Positions 15,642 to 24,080 are shown, numbered from the stretch's first letter. The stretch: 31,600 nucleotides of DNA from Ruminococcus sp. CAG:403 (GCA_000437255.1 FR899103.1:126418-158017); one strand, 5' to 3'. Numbers and translations are program-made. The notes: generated by a model from the letters alone, not told the origin.

Positions 15642-15676
15642 AGGAGATGCGGACGGTTTCGCTTCTCCTTTTTTTG
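15642..15676 (+). terminator. Terminator after rpmF
   Basis: An AGGAGA/TCTCCT stem extended by GCG/CGC across a T-T mismatch, with an 8-nt loop, followed by seven T. Some readthrough probably feeds der, which has no obvious promoter of its own. Confidence 0.7.
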
Positions 15677-15710
15677 TTTGATTTTTTGGTGGAAAAGGAG
15701 GGAATTGCCC

Positions 15711-17039
15711 ATGGCATTGCCAATTGTTGCAGTGGTAGGCCGCCCAAATGTGGGAAAGTCTACGCTGTTTAATAAGCTGATCGGAAAGCGGCTTTCCATT
15801 GTGGAGGATACCCCTGGTGTCACACGAGATCGTATTTATGCAAAGTGTGAATGGCGGAGCCGTGCCTTCATGGTGGTGGATACCGGCGGTATTGAGCCGA
15901 ATACCAGTGATGAAATCCTGGCGCAGATGCGGCGGCAGGCGGAACTTGCCATCGAACGTGCAGACGTAATTATTCTGGTAACAGATGTGCACTGCGGCGT
16001 AACCGCAGACGACAGCGCTGTTGCCAATCTGTTGCTGAAGAGCGGAAAACCCATTGTACTTGCCGTCAACAAGTGCGATAAGCTGGGAGATCCCCCGATG
16101 GAAATTTACGAGTTCTATAATTTGGGGCTGGGCGATCCGTATCCCATTTCTTCGGTGCATGGACATGGAACCGGAGATTTGCTGGATTGTGTCTATGAGC
16201 TGCTTCCGCCGGAGGATCCGGAGGATTTGGATGAAGATGCCATTCATGTTGCCATCATCGGGAAGCCGAATGTTGGAAAGTCCTCTCTGGTGAATCGCAT
16301 TGCTGGAGAAGATCGTGCCATCGTCTCCAATGTAGCAGGTACGACACGGGATGCAACCGATACGGTGATTGAAAATGAACATGGAAAGTTTGTGTTCATT
16401 GATACAGCAGGGATTCGAAAGAAAGCAAGAGTAACCGAACGAATTGAGCACTACAGTGTACTGCGTGCTTATATGGCAGTGGATCGGGCGGATGTTTGTT
16501 TGATTGTCATTGATGCGCAGGAAGGTTTTACAGAGCAGGACTCCAAGGTTGCCGGGTATGCACATGAGCAGGGAAAAGCTTCCATTGTTGTGGTCAACAA
16601 ATGGGATTTAGTCGAAAAGGATAACAAGACCATGCAGGAATACCAGGCAAAACTGGAACAGGATTTCAGTTTTATGTCCTATGTGCCGTTTCTGTTTATC
16701 TCGGCGAAGACCGGGCAGCGTGTGGCAAAGCTGTACGAACTGATTGAATCGGTTTCTCAGCAGAACTCCATGCGGATTACTACAGGCATGCTCAATGATG
16801 TGCTGGCATATGCCACGACCAGAGTGCAGCCGCCTTCGGATAAGGGTCGTCGCTTGAAGATTTACTATATCACGCAACCGTCTACCAAGCCGCCGACGTT
16901 TGTCATTTTCGTCAATCGGGCGGATCTGTTCCATTTTTCCTATCAGCGGTATCTGGAAAACCAGATTCGTTCGACCTTTGGGTTGACAGGAACGCCGGTT
17001 CGGTTCATTGTGCGGGAACGTGCAACCAATGAAAAGTAA
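15711..17039 (+). CDS. der: Ribosome-assembly GTPase Der (EngA)
   Basis: A 442-residue essential GTPase with two tandem G domains and a KH-like C-terminus, needed for 50S assembly. G domain 1 has GRPNVGKS (10-17), DTGG and NKCD. G domain 2 has GKPNVGKS (about 181), DTAG and NKWD. The C-terminal part (about 350-442) includes KIYYITQPSTKPPTFVIFVN. The ATG at 15711 has AAGGAGG 8 nt upstream; the longer frame is rejected. It is followed 15 nt later by plsY. Confidence 0.97.
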   Translation: MALPIVAVVGRPNVGKSTLFNKLIGKRLSIVEDTPGVTRDRIYAKCEWRSRAFMVVDTGGIEPNTSDEILAQMRRQAELAIERADVIILVTDVHCGVTADDSAVANLLLKSGKPIVLAVNKCDKLGDPPMEIYEFYNLGLGDPYPISSVHGHGTGDLLDCVYELLPPEDPEDLDEDAIHVAIIGKPNVGKSSLVNRIAGEDRAIVSNVAGTTRDATDTVIENEHGKFVFIDTAGIRKKARVTERIEHYSVLRAYMAVDRADVCLIVIDAQEGFTEQDSKVAGYAHEQGKASIVVVNKWDLVEKDNKTMQEYQAKLEQDFSFMSYVPFLFISAKTGQRVAKLYELIESVSQQNSMRITTGMLNDVLAYATTRVQPPSDKGRRLKIYYITQPSTKPPTFVIFVNRADLFHFSYQRYLENQIRSTFGLTGTPVRFIVRERATNEK

Positions 17040-17054
17040 GAGGTGGAACTCGTG

Positions 17055-17732
17055 ATGCTGGTGTTAAGTATTGTTTTATCGGCAGTCATTGCCTACTTGC
17101 TGGGAAGTTGCAATTCCTCGATTCTAGTGGTTCGGTTGCTGGAGCATAAAGATGTACGGGATTATGGCAGCCACAATGCCGGATTGACCAATACCCTGCG
17201 CTGTTTTGGCAAGAAGTGTGCGGCACTGACGCTGATTGGAGATCTGGCAAAAGGCGTTGTGGCAGTTTTGCTCTGTAAGCTGCTGTGTACACTGCTGGGT
17301 GTGGGATTGACACCGGAACAGGATGTGCAGTTTATCGGCTATCTGGCAGGTATTTTTGCTATTTTGGGACATGTGTACCCGTTGTATTATCATTTCAAAG
17401 GCGGAAAAGGCGTACTGGTTGGTGTTTCTACCCTGCTTGCTGTAGATTGGCGGGTATTTGTATGCCTGATTGCTGTATTTATTTTGGTATTGGCTATTTC
17501 AAAGTATGTTTCGCTTGGCTCTATCATCGGAGCAGCTTGCTGTCCGGTGGCAACTTTTCTGCTGCAAACACCTTGGACGGGCGACTTTCCGTTGTGGTAC
17601 TGCTTGTTGAATACGGGTTTATCCATGATTATGGCAGGTATGGTCATCTGGATGCACCGCAGCAACATCCAGCGTCTGAAAGCTGGTACCGAAAATCATT
17701 TTTCCTTTCACAAAACAGGACAGGTTTCCTGA
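17055..17732 (+). CDS. plsY: Acyl-phosphate:glycerol-3-phosphate acyltransferase PlsY
   Basis: A 225-residue polytopic membrane enzyme that acylates glycerol 3-phosphate at sn-1, the first step of phospholipid synthesis. The three conserved loops are present in modified form: GSCNSSILV (loop 1), YGSHNAGLTNTLRCFG (loop 2) and GHVYPLYYHFKGGKGV (loop 3). About five to six hydrophobic segments are seen. Start: ATG 17055, 8 nt after GAGGTGG; GTG at 17052 or 17043 are alternatives. The next gene, gpsA, makes its substrate. Confidence 0.94.
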   Translation: MLVLSIVLSAVIAYLLGSCNSSILVVRLLEHKDVRDYGSHNAGLTNTLRCFGKKCAALTLIGDLAKGVVAVLLCKLLCTLLGVGLTPEQDVQFIGYLAGIFAILGHVYPLYYHFKGGKGVLVGVSTLLAVDWRVFVCLIAVFILVLAISKYVSLGSIIGAACCPVATFLLQTPWTGDFPLWYCLLNTGLSMIMAGMVIWMHRSNIQRLKAGTENHFSFHKTGQVS

Positions 17733-17756
17733 TCCGTATCAGTAGGAGGTAAGAGT

Positions 17757-18758
17757 ATGGCAAACGTGACAATTTTAGGATCCGGCGGATTTGGCTTGTG
17801 TCTGGCGCTGGCAGCGCTTCGAAATGGACATCAGGTCACAGTCTGGTCCAAATTTCAGCAGGAGTTGGATGCCATTCGCCGAGATGGAGAACATAAGGAA
17901 AAATTACCGGGTGTTCCCATTCCGGAAACCATCCGATTGACCGCAGATATCCACTGCATTACAGGAAGTGATGTGGTACTGTTCGGGATTCCGTCGCAGT
18001 TTCTGCGGGCAACTGCCAAACTTGCAGCACCGTATATTGAACCATCCATGCTGGTGGTCAACAGCGGAAAGGGACTGGAAGAAGGAACCTTCTTTACGCT
18101 GAGTCAGGTACTGGAGGAGGAGATTCCAGGCGTTCCGGTTGTAACGGTAACAGGGCCTTCCCATGCGGAGGAGGTTGGACGGGGCGTTCCGACGGCACTG
18201 GTGGCTGCTTCTAAAAATGAGCAGGCAGCAATCTACGTGCAGAATCTGCTCAACAGTTCGGTGCTGCGGTTGTATCTGAATGCAGATATCATTGGCTGTG
18301 AAGTGGGCGGTGCTCTGAAAAACATCATCGCTCTGTGTGCCGGTGTCTGCGATGGACTGGGATGTGGGGATAATACGAAGGCTGCTTTGATGACCCGTGG
18401 CATTCATGAGATTACCAACTTGGGCGTTGCAATGGGCGGAAAACGGGAAACTTTCAGCGGTTTATCCGGCGTGGGAGACTTAATTGTAACCTGTTGCAGT
18501 ATGCACAGCCGCAATCGCCGGGCAGGTATTCTGATTGGAAAGGGAACCGATCCGCAGGAAGCTGTGCGGCAGGTCGGAACGGTAGAAGGGTATTATTGCT
18601 GCCATGCTGCTTGGAACCTGGCACAGAAGCTGGATGTTTCTATGCCGATTACCGAACAGCTGTATCATATTTTATTTGAACAGGGCAGTGCCAAGGATGC
18701 CATTCAGGCATTGATGGGACGGCCGGTAAAACGGGAAGATGATTTCCTACAGGCATAA
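17757..18758 (+). CDS. gpsA: Glycerol-3-phosphate dehydrogenase [NAD(P)+]
   Basis: A 333-residue cytoplasmic enzyme reducing dihydroxyacetone phosphate to sn-glycerol 3-phosphate for lipid synthesis. The N-terminal Rossmann fold has GSGGFG (8-13). The middle shows VNSGKGLEEGT and VTGPSHAEEVGRGVPTA. The catalytic region is GGALKNIIALCAGVCDGL, with the active-site Lys in ALKN, followed by GVGDLIVTC and SRNRRAG. AGGAGG lies 7 nt before the ATG. It is the last gene of der-plsY-gpsA and supplies the substrate of PlsY. Confidence 0.97.
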   Translation: MANVTILGSGGFGLCLALAALRNGHQVTVWSKFQQELDAIRRDGEHKEKLPGVPIPETIRLTADIHCITGSDVVLFGIPSQFLRATAKLAAPYIEPSMLVVNSGKGLEEGTFFTLSQVLEEEIPGVPVVTVTGPSHAEEVGRGVPTALVAASKNEQAAIYVQNLLNSSVLRLYLNADIIGCEVGGALKNIIALCAGVCDGLGCGDNTKAALMTRGIHEITNLGVAMGGKRETFSGLSGVGDLIVTCCSMHSRNRRAGILIGKGTDPQEAVRQVGTVEGYYCCHAAWNLAQKLDVSMPITEQLYHILFEQGSAKDAIQALMGRPVKREDDFLQA

Positions 18759-18785
18759 CAGTACAATTATTTGAGATGACAGCAT

Positions 18786-18825
18786 AAAAGCCGTCAGCGG
18801 AGTGAAGTTCCGTTGACGGCTTTTT
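18786..18825. terminator. Bidirectional terminator between gpsA and aroF
   Basis: A 16-bp stem (18786-18801 with 18809-18824, one G-U pair) with a short loop. The A and T ends allow it to act for both convergent operons. Confidence 0.92.
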
Positions 18826-18846
18826 GTGTACCAGTTGGAATTACGA

Positions 18847-19875
18847 TTAAAGCTGATCTGCGATGGAGTAAATCAGTTTCTCGGATTTTTCCCAACCCAG
18901 GCAGGGATCTGTAATGGATTTTCCATAAACGCCTTCTCCGATTTTTTGTGCACCATCTACCAGGTAGCTTTCAATCATAAAGCCCTTGACCAGTTTGCGG
19001 ATATCATCAGAGTGGCGGCAGCTGTGCAGCACTTCGTTGCAAATACGAATCTGTTCCAGATACTGCTTGCCGGAGTTTGCATGGTTGGCATCAACAATAA
19101 CAGCTGGATTTTGCAGGTTTTTCTTTGCATATAGAGTATGCAGCAACTGCAAATCTTCATAGTGATAGTTTGGAAGGGACTGACCATGTTTATTGACATA
19201 GCCACGCAGAATGGCATGTGCATATGGATTGCCCTTTGTCTGTACTTCCCAGCCACGGTATAGGAATACATGAGAAGTCTGTGCAGCAACCAGAGAGTTC
19301 ATCATAACAGAAAGATCGCCGCCGGTTGGATTCTTCATGCCGACTGGAATATCCAGTCCGCTTGCAGTCAAGCGGTGCTGCTGGTCTTCTACCGAACGGG
19401 CACCGATTGCAACATAAGAAAGCAAATCGGAGAGATACCGGTGATTTTCCGGGTACAGCATTTCATCGGCGCAAGTCAGACCTGAGCAGGCAATGGCTTT
19501 GGTATGCAGCTGCCGAATGGCAATCAGTCCTTGCAGCATGTCCTCTTTTTTCTCTGGATCCGGCTGATGTACCATGCCCTTGTAGCCTTCTCCGGTGGTA
19601 CGGGGCTTGTTGGTGTAGATTCTTGGAATTAGCAGCAGCTTGTCTTTCACAGCGTCCTGTACTTTTGCCAGACGGGATACATACTCCAATACGGCATCCT
19701 CCCGGTCAGCTGAGCAAGGGCCGATGATCAACAGCTTTTTATCGGACTCGCCGGAAAAAACCTTTTTGATTTCAGCATCTCGTTTTGCTTTTAGGTCAAT
19801 CCATTCTTGTTTCAGTGGGAATTGCTTTTTCAGATCGTTTGGAATTGGCAGTTTGCGGATAAAATCCATGTTCAT
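18847..19875 (-). CDS. aroF: 3-deoxy-7-phosphoheptulonate synthase (DAHP synthase, AroF/G/H type)
   Basis: A 342-residue class I DAHP synthase condensing PEP and erythrose 4-phosphate, the first shikimate step. Recognisable segments are LLIIGPCSADREDA, LIPRIYTNKPRTTGEGYKG, ARSVEDQQHRLTASG, VGMKNPTGGD, VDANHANSGK and a metal-binding GFMIESYLVDG region. A second in-frame ATG lies two codons in; the first is kept because GGAAAGGA precedes it. The HD-domain gene is 55 nt upstream with no strong promoter between, so the two are probably co-transcribed. No shikimate-pathway neighbour and no trp/tyr leader are seen. Confidence 0.95.
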   Translation of the reverse strand: MNMDFIRKLPIPNDLKKQFPLKQEWIDLKAKRDAEIKKVFSGESDKKLLIIGPCSADREDAVLEYVSRLAKVQDAVKDKLLLIPRIYTNKPRTTGEGYKGMVHQPDPEKKEDMLQGLIAIRQLHTKAIACSGLTCADEMLYPENHRYLSDLLSYVAIGARSVEDQQHRLTASGLDIPVGMKNPTGGDLSVMMNSLVAAQTSHVFLYRGWEVQTKGNPYAHAILRGYVNKHGQSLPNYHYEDLQLLHTLYAKKNLQNPAVIVDANHANSGKQYLEQIRICNEVLHSCRHSDDIRKLVKGFMIESYLVDGAQKIGEGVYGKSITDPCLGWEKSEKLIYSIADQL

Positions 19876-19930
19876 AATTTGATAATTCCTTTCCTATATA
19901 TGCTTGCAAAGCTTTTTTGCGGACAGTGGC

Positions 19931-20437
19931 TTAGGCATCTAGTTTACAAAGTTCTGTGAGATATTGTTTTCCGGTTTCGGTTTGAAAAATCTTCTCATAG
20001 ACCGATCGAATTTTTTTCTGATCCATGTGTTCTTCTTCTACATTGACCAAAAAGTCTGCTTCCACCAAAATCTGGTAGTCTATTCCGTCAATGTCTGTAT
20101 AGGTATGATGATGCCCGACTAGGTAGCAGATACGTTCCGTTACATTGGGCGCGTATCCAACGGCAAGCAGCATTGCGCGTGCAATCGGTGGGCCTTCCTG
20201 CTCCTGGAATTTTCCAACAGAAGAACCATACTTTTTCTCTGCGGCATGGATGCCGATATCGTGTACCAGTGCAGCTGCTTCTATGGTTTGCAGCAGCTTT
20301 CGGTTGACTTGCTCCTCCAATGCAATCATGCGTGCATAGGCATAAACTTTCATAAAGTGTTGAATCCGCTTGGCATCACCACGATAAAGTGTAATCATTG
20401 CGGTGGCAAGCTGTCCGGTCAGATCGACTTCTGCCAT
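19931..20437 (-). CDS. HD-domain phosphohydrolase-like protein
   Basis: A 168-residue protein with a single HD domain: His27 (RIQHFMKV), His59-Asp60 (ALVHDIGIH), a GHHH cluster (108-111) and Asp128 (VEADFLVN). These are the metal ligands of HD phosphohydrolases, so it is probably active on a nucleotide or similar phosphate ester. No signalling domain is attached. An AAAGGAGG site precedes the ATG. It is the first gene of a likely two-gene unit with aroF; the pairing does not reveal the substrate. Confidence 0.85.
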   Translation of the reverse strand: MAEVDLTGQLATAMITLYRGDAKRIQHFMKVYAYARMIALEEQVNRKLLQTIEAAALVHDIGIHAAEKKYGSSVGKFQEQEGPPIARAMLLAVGYAPNVTERICYLVGHHHTYTDIDGIDYQILVEADFLVNVEEEHMDQKKIRSVYEKIFQTETGKQYLTELCKLDA

Positions 20438-20460
20438 ACTATCCGCCTCCTTTTGCTAAC

Positions 20461-20469
20461 AGTATAGCA
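20461..20469 (-). promoter_or_regulatory. Extended -10 promoter for the HD protein gene
   Basis: On the minus strand TGCTATACT gives a TGn-extended -10, with only a poor -35 (TTGCTT at 19 nt). The leader would be very short, with the ribosome binding site almost immediately downstream. Confidence 0.5.
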
Positions 20470-20546
20470 CATTTTCCGATTGGAAAAGCAAAGTTTCCTA
20501 GTAAAAAATATTTACATAATATGAAAAAATGCGGTTTTGCATGCAG

Positions 20547-20600
20547 AAAAAAAGCTTTTCGGTGCAGCCAATCCAAAAAGATTGCTGTACCAAAAAGCTT
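20547..20600 (-). terminator. Terminator after spoIVA
   Basis: A long imperfect hairpin (about 21 bp, with G-U pairs and one bulge) is followed on the minus strand by a run of seven T. It lies just past the spoIVA stop and separates sipL-spoIVA from the HD-aroF unit. Confidence 0.85.
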
Positions 20601-20622
20601 CCTGTGCAGTCGATAGCAGTTT

Positions 20623-22098
20623 TTATAAAATAAAGCAGATGAGTCCGCTGCATCCTTCATTGATGATGCGCTCTAAGGTTTCCTGCAGCTTCAGCCGAGC
20701 ATCTACCGGCATTTTGCAAAGCTTGTTGTGTAGCCCTTCGTTGACCAGCTCATGCAGAGATTTTCCGAAGATGTTGGAAGCCCAGATCTTGGTGGGATCC
20801 TCCTGGAAGCCGTCTAATAAGTACATGACCAGCTCTTCGCTTTGCTTTTCCGTTCCGACAATGGGGCTGACGGTAGTGCGGATAGAGGCTTTCATCATGT
20901 GGATAGAGGGAGCAGAAGCACGTAGCCGAACGCCGTACTTGCCGCCCTGTTTGATGATTTCCGGTTCTTCCAGCGCCATTTCTTCCTGATCCGGCATGAC
21001 AATGCCATAGCCGGTTGCCTCCACTTCTTCCAGTGCCGGCTGAATCTTGGCATATGCCTTTTGAATGCGGCTCAGTTCCGTCAGAATGGGCAGGAGATCA
21101 TTTTCCCCTTCGATTTCCAGTCCGGTGGCTTCTCCCAGAATTTTATAGAATAAGCCTTGATCCAGTGTAACCGCAATGGTGATGCTGCCGGTTCCGAGAT
21201 CCATTTCCGCAATGGAAGCAGCTTGGATATAAGGACAGTCACAAATTGCCTGTGCCATTTGCGGCGTATCCCGTACCACCTGAATGGAAGCGGCAGTCTG
21301 TCGAATGCAGGAAAAGACGGCTTCTTTGAGCCAGTGTCCCTTTTCCAGTCCGGTAATCCAGTTTGCCATGCGGACATTGATTTCCCGAACTGGGAAGGCA
21401 TACAGCAGCTGGGTCAGAATGGCTTGAATGTCCGCTTCTTCCAAATCCGGACAGCAGACCGGGAGGACAGAAGCGCCATATTGCTCCTGCATGGAAGCAG
21501 CCAGTTCCTTTGCCTGCTTGCTGTGGGGATTGACGCAGTTGAGCAGAACGACAAACGGCTTTTCCAGTTCCTGTAGTTCTGCAATGACGCGTGCTTCGCA
21601 GGCAGCATATTCTTCTCTTGGTAAGTCGGTGATGCTGCCGTCTGTGGTGATGACCAGCCCAATGGTGGAATGCTCACTGATGACACGCTGGGTACCGACT
21701 TCAGCCGCCATATTGAATGGAACTGCTTCTTCAAACCAAGGCGTCTGCACCATTCTCGGTGCTTCTTCTTCAAAATATCCCAGTGCACTGGGGACGATGT
21801 ATCCGACACAGTCAATCATTCGAACCCGAAAGCGTGCATTTTCTCCAAGTGTTACTGTCACGGCTTCCTCTGGAATGAATTTGGGTTCTGTGGTCATAAT
21901 GGTACGGCCGCCGGCAGACTGCGGCAGTTCATCCACGGCACGGTCTCGCTTGGATTCCTGGTCAATGTTGGGAATGACCAGCTTTTCCATAAATTGTTTG
22001 ATGAATGTGGATTTTCCCGTTCGCACCGGGCCTACTACGCCAATATAGATATCGCCGCCGGTGCGCTGTGCAATATCGCTGTAAAGATCCTTCGTCAT
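20623..22098 (-). CDS. spoIVA: Stage IV sporulation protein A (SpoIVA)
   Basis: A 491-residue ATPase that polymerises on the outer forespore membrane and forms the base of the spore coat. The N-terminal P-loop GPVRTGKST (23-31) hydrolyses ATP in B. subtilis SpoIVA. Family segments are visible: SAGGRTIMTTEPKFIPEEAV, RMIDCVGYIVPSALGY, LVITTDGSITDLPREEY and the C-terminal SLHELVNEGLHNKLCKMP. The end, GCSGLICFIL, fits the conserved hydrophobic tip that binds SpoVM. It starts 12 nt after sipL, with an AGGAGGAG site. Its presence is strong evidence for endospore formation. Confidence 0.98.
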   Translation of the reverse strand: MTKDLYSDIAQRTGGDIYIGVVGPVRTGKSTFIKQFMEKLVIPNIDQESKRDRAVDELPQSAGGRTIMTTEPKFIPEEAVTVTLGENARFRVRMIDCVGYIVPSALGYFEEEAPRMVQTPWFEEAVPFNMAAEVGTQRVISEHSTIGLVITTDGSITDLPREEYAACEARVIAELQELEKPFVVLLNCVNPHSKQAKELAASMQEQYGASVLPVCCPDLEEADIQAILTQLLYAFPVREINVRMANWITGLEKGHWLKEAVFSCIRQTAASIQVVRDTPQMAQAICDCPYIQAASIAEMDLGTGSITIAVTLDQGLFYKILGEATGLEIEGENDLLPILTELSRIQKAYAKIQPALEEVEATGYGIVMPDQEEMALEEPEIIKQGGKYGVRLRASAPSIHMMKASIRTTVSPIVGTEKQSEELVMYLLDGFQEDPTKIWASNIFGKSLHELVNEGLHNKLCKMPVDARLKLQETLERIINEGCSGLICFIL

Positions 22099-22110
22099 GG
22101 TCCGCTCCTC

Positions 22111-23664
22111 CTAACATACAATGGGAATTAACAACATGCCCGGTTCGGTCAGACGTTCTTCGGTCAGATCGTTTTCTTCCATAATTGCCTGCACGCTGGT
22201 GCTGTATCGTTTGGCGATGTCCCAAATGGCTTCCTGTTCCACGCCGTAATAAAGCTTTAAGGCGTAGTCTCCATCCCGAATCAGCTTTTTGCTTTCATCA
22301 ATTTCCAGCTGTGACAAACAGGTATGCTGTGCGGAGGGGAACAATTGTCCATCCAGTTGGAGGTTTGCCGTTACCGACACGCTTCCGTCTGCGGATAGAT
22401 GATAGGTGCAGTCTGCCGGGCGTACATCGCCATGGAACCGTGCGGCTTCCGCAACTGCGTCAGCAGAAACTTGGTTTTCAAAGGCTTCTTCTTTTTCCAG
22501 AAGCATCGGACTGCCGTTCTCATCCCGCACCAGCAGCCGGCAGCAGAGCATGCCGCTGATGCGGATGCTGCCCGATTGGGGCTGTAGGGTGGTGTTGACG
22601 TTTTTCACCCGGCATTGGAGGTCGTAAACATATTCCACCTTGGAATCTCCGCCGGGAACGGTTGTTTTGCAGACAAAGGCGGATTGAACCGGAATGGGTT
22701 CCTGATCGATTTGCAGGGGAATGGTGGTATAAGCGCAGGGATGCAGGGTGGAGAAAGCATCGGTAACCAGCTGGGTTGTGGCAGATTGAACGGCCGTGCA
22801 AATCAGGCGCAGTTCTGTTTCACATTGCAGAGTGTGCAGCGTACCATCCTTTCCGGTTACTGGTTTGCAGTTGCAGTGCACCACCTGAATTTGCGCCATT
22901 CCATGGAAGCTGTCATCGATTTGTTCCATGTCCACAATCTGACTGTAGGGAATGGGGAACTGGATGGCTTCCATGCCGGGTGCGCCATCGCTTTCGCAGG
23001 TGTACAGCACACGCACGGCAACTTCCCCCTTGACAATCAATTTTCCTGCCAGAATGGATTGCTCACCCGGCTGTACCCGTGCATCACACCGGACGATCTG
23101 CAAAATGTCCGGCTTGGCCGAACCCAGTTCCATTTCCTCATTGAGCACAATGTTTTTGGTGACATGGCGTTTCTGCGCTGCATAGGAAACGGTGCATTTG
23201 CGCAGCTGGGTATGTAAGCCAAAAATGTCGCAGATGACTTCCTGTTTACGTTCTCCGGTCAGCTTAATTTTAACAGAGATAGCGCCACGTACTTCCAGTC
23301 TTCTGGGGTTGACGGCACGGCAGTTTACGTAATCGGTTTTCGGCTGAATGTGCACAATGGGATTTTCGCAGCTGCGTGGCAGATCAATGGTTTTGGAAAC
23401 ATTCCATTTTCGGCAGATGCACTGCACCTGATTGCTTTCTGCGCCGCAGTACAGAACCCGAATTTCGGCTTCCATCTCATATGTCATCCGCTCTGCGCTG
23501 ATGCTGTAACTGCATATGGTTGGGGTACAGCTACAGCCGATGATCCGGAAAATATCCGGATGATAATCCGGAAGCACGTAGTCCAGTTCCACACTTTGCT
23601 CCTGCAATTCATCCAGAATGGATTCTGTCACAGGGATCATTTCTCGATTTACTTTCAATTCCAT
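22111..23664 (-). CDS. sipL: SipL-like spore coat protein (DUF3794/SPOCS repeats + LysM)
   Basis: A 517-residue protein built from repeated DUF3794 (SPOCS) units (for example LDYVLPDYHPDIFRIIG near residue 30, and later repeats around 150-300 and 330-450) and a C-terminal LysM domain (about 468-517, YYGVEQEAIWDIAKRYSTS ... PGMLLIPIV). This matches SipL of Clostridioides difficile, whose LysM domain binds SpoIVA and is required to attach the coat. It sits directly upstream of spoIVA with a 12-nt gap, which strongly supports that role. An AGAGGAGG site precedes the ATG. The usual length of SipL is similar. Confidence 0.9.
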   Translation of the reverse strand: MELKVNREMIPVTESILDELQEQSVELDYVLPDYHPDIFRIIGCSCTPTICSYSISAERMTYEMEAEIRVLYCGAESNQVQCICRKWNVSKTIDLPRSCENPIVHIQPKTDYVNCRAVNPRRLEVRGAISVKIKLTGERKQEVICDIFGLHTQLRKCTVSYAAQKRHVTKNIVLNEEMELGSAKPDILQIVRCDARVQPGEQSILAGKLIVKGEVAVRVLYTCESDGAPGMEAIQFPIPYSQIVDMEQIDDSFHGMAQIQVVHCNCKPVTGKDGTLHTLQCETELRLICTAVQSATTQLVTDAFSTLHPCAYTTIPLQIDQEPIPVQSAFVCKTTVPGGDSKVEYVYDLQCRVKNVNTTLQPQSGSIRISGMLCCRLLVRDENGSPMLLEKEEAFENQVSADAVAEAARFHGDVRPADCTYHLSADGSVSVTANLQLDGQLFPSAQHTCLSQLEIDESKKLIRDGDYALKLYYGVEQEAIWDIAKRYSTSVQAIMEENDLTEERLTEPGMLLIPIVC

Positions 23665-23724
23665 CTGTTATCCTCCTCTTTTTGTGCCGCCGAATGGATG
23701 CGGGGTACAGCAGCAGTTTGCTAT

Positions 23725-23753
23725 ATCCTATGCAGCAGCGGCAGCGGTTATGT
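23725..23753 (-). promoter_or_regulatory. Candidate sigma-E (mother cell) promoter for sipL-spoIVA
   Basis: On the minus strand, ACATAAC, a 14-nt spacer and CATAGGAT resemble the sigma-E elements (an ATA-centred -35 and CATAnnnT -10). A TTGACA overlaps the -35, but no sigma-A -10 lies at the right distance. Predicted start is about 50 nt before the ATG. Fits known sigma-E control of spoIVA in Bacillus; unproven here. Confidence 0.5.
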
Positions 23754-23795
23754 CAAGCTGCCTGGCAAATCCGGATTTTCTTTTTGTCGGGGGAC

Positions 23796-23824
23796 TTGAC
23801 AAAGCGGAGCGTTGGTGCTATACT
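23796..23824 (+). promoter_or_regulatory. sigma-A promoter for the rib operon
   Basis: TTGACA at 23796-23801, a 17-nt spacer, TATACT at 23819-23824. Transcription would start near 23831, about 40 nt before the FMN aptamer. Confidence 0.85.
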
Positions 23825-23871
23825 AATGGCAGAGAGCAGCGCTTGTTTTTGTTGCTTTCTGCGTTCCATCC

Positions 23872-23985
23872 GCTTCAGGGTATTGTGTAATTCATAACCG
23901 GTGGTAATAGTCCACGAGCTGCCAGATTGGTAAGCTGATTCGGTGTAAGTCCGAAACCGACGGTATAGTCCGGATGAAAGAAGAT
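23872..23985 (+). promoter_or_regulatory. FMN riboswitch (RFN element)
   Basis: The aptamer shows the hallmark conserved pieces in order: CTTCAGGG, ATTC..AACCGGTGGTAATAG, CCACGAGC, TCGGTGTAAGTCCGAAACCGAC, GGTATAGTCCGGATGAAAGAAG. It precedes ribD and a strong terminator, so FMN binding should cause premature termination of the riboflavin operon. Confidence 0.96.
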
Positions 23986-23997
23986 GATGTGAGCATT

Positions 23998-24024
23998 CGC
24001 CAATTGTCAATGCAGACAATGGCG
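23998..24024 (+). promoter_or_regulatory. Extra hairpin between FMN aptamer and terminator
   Basis: CGCCAATTGTC pairs with GACAATGGCG (10 bp, one bulged A, 6-nt loop). No T-run follows, so it is not itself a terminator. It may be part of the expression platform or a pausing hairpin. Confidence 0.5.
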
Positions 24025-24045
24025 GTACTTGGTTCGTCTTTTCAC

Positions 24046-24080
24046 CCCCCTGCGGCAGGATTTGCCCAGGGGGATTTTTT
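24046..24080 (+). terminator. Riboswitch-controlled terminator before ribD
   Basis: The stem CCCCCTG/CAGGGGG is continued by GGCA/TGCC with a 5-nt loop and followed by six T, ending immediately before the ribD ribosome binding site. Confidence 0.92.

Noticed and set aside
15600..16565. 321-aa minus-strand frame across rpmF/der
   Set aside because: It is antisense to der and the L32 gene, with low-complexity Cys/His/Ile composition and no start signal.
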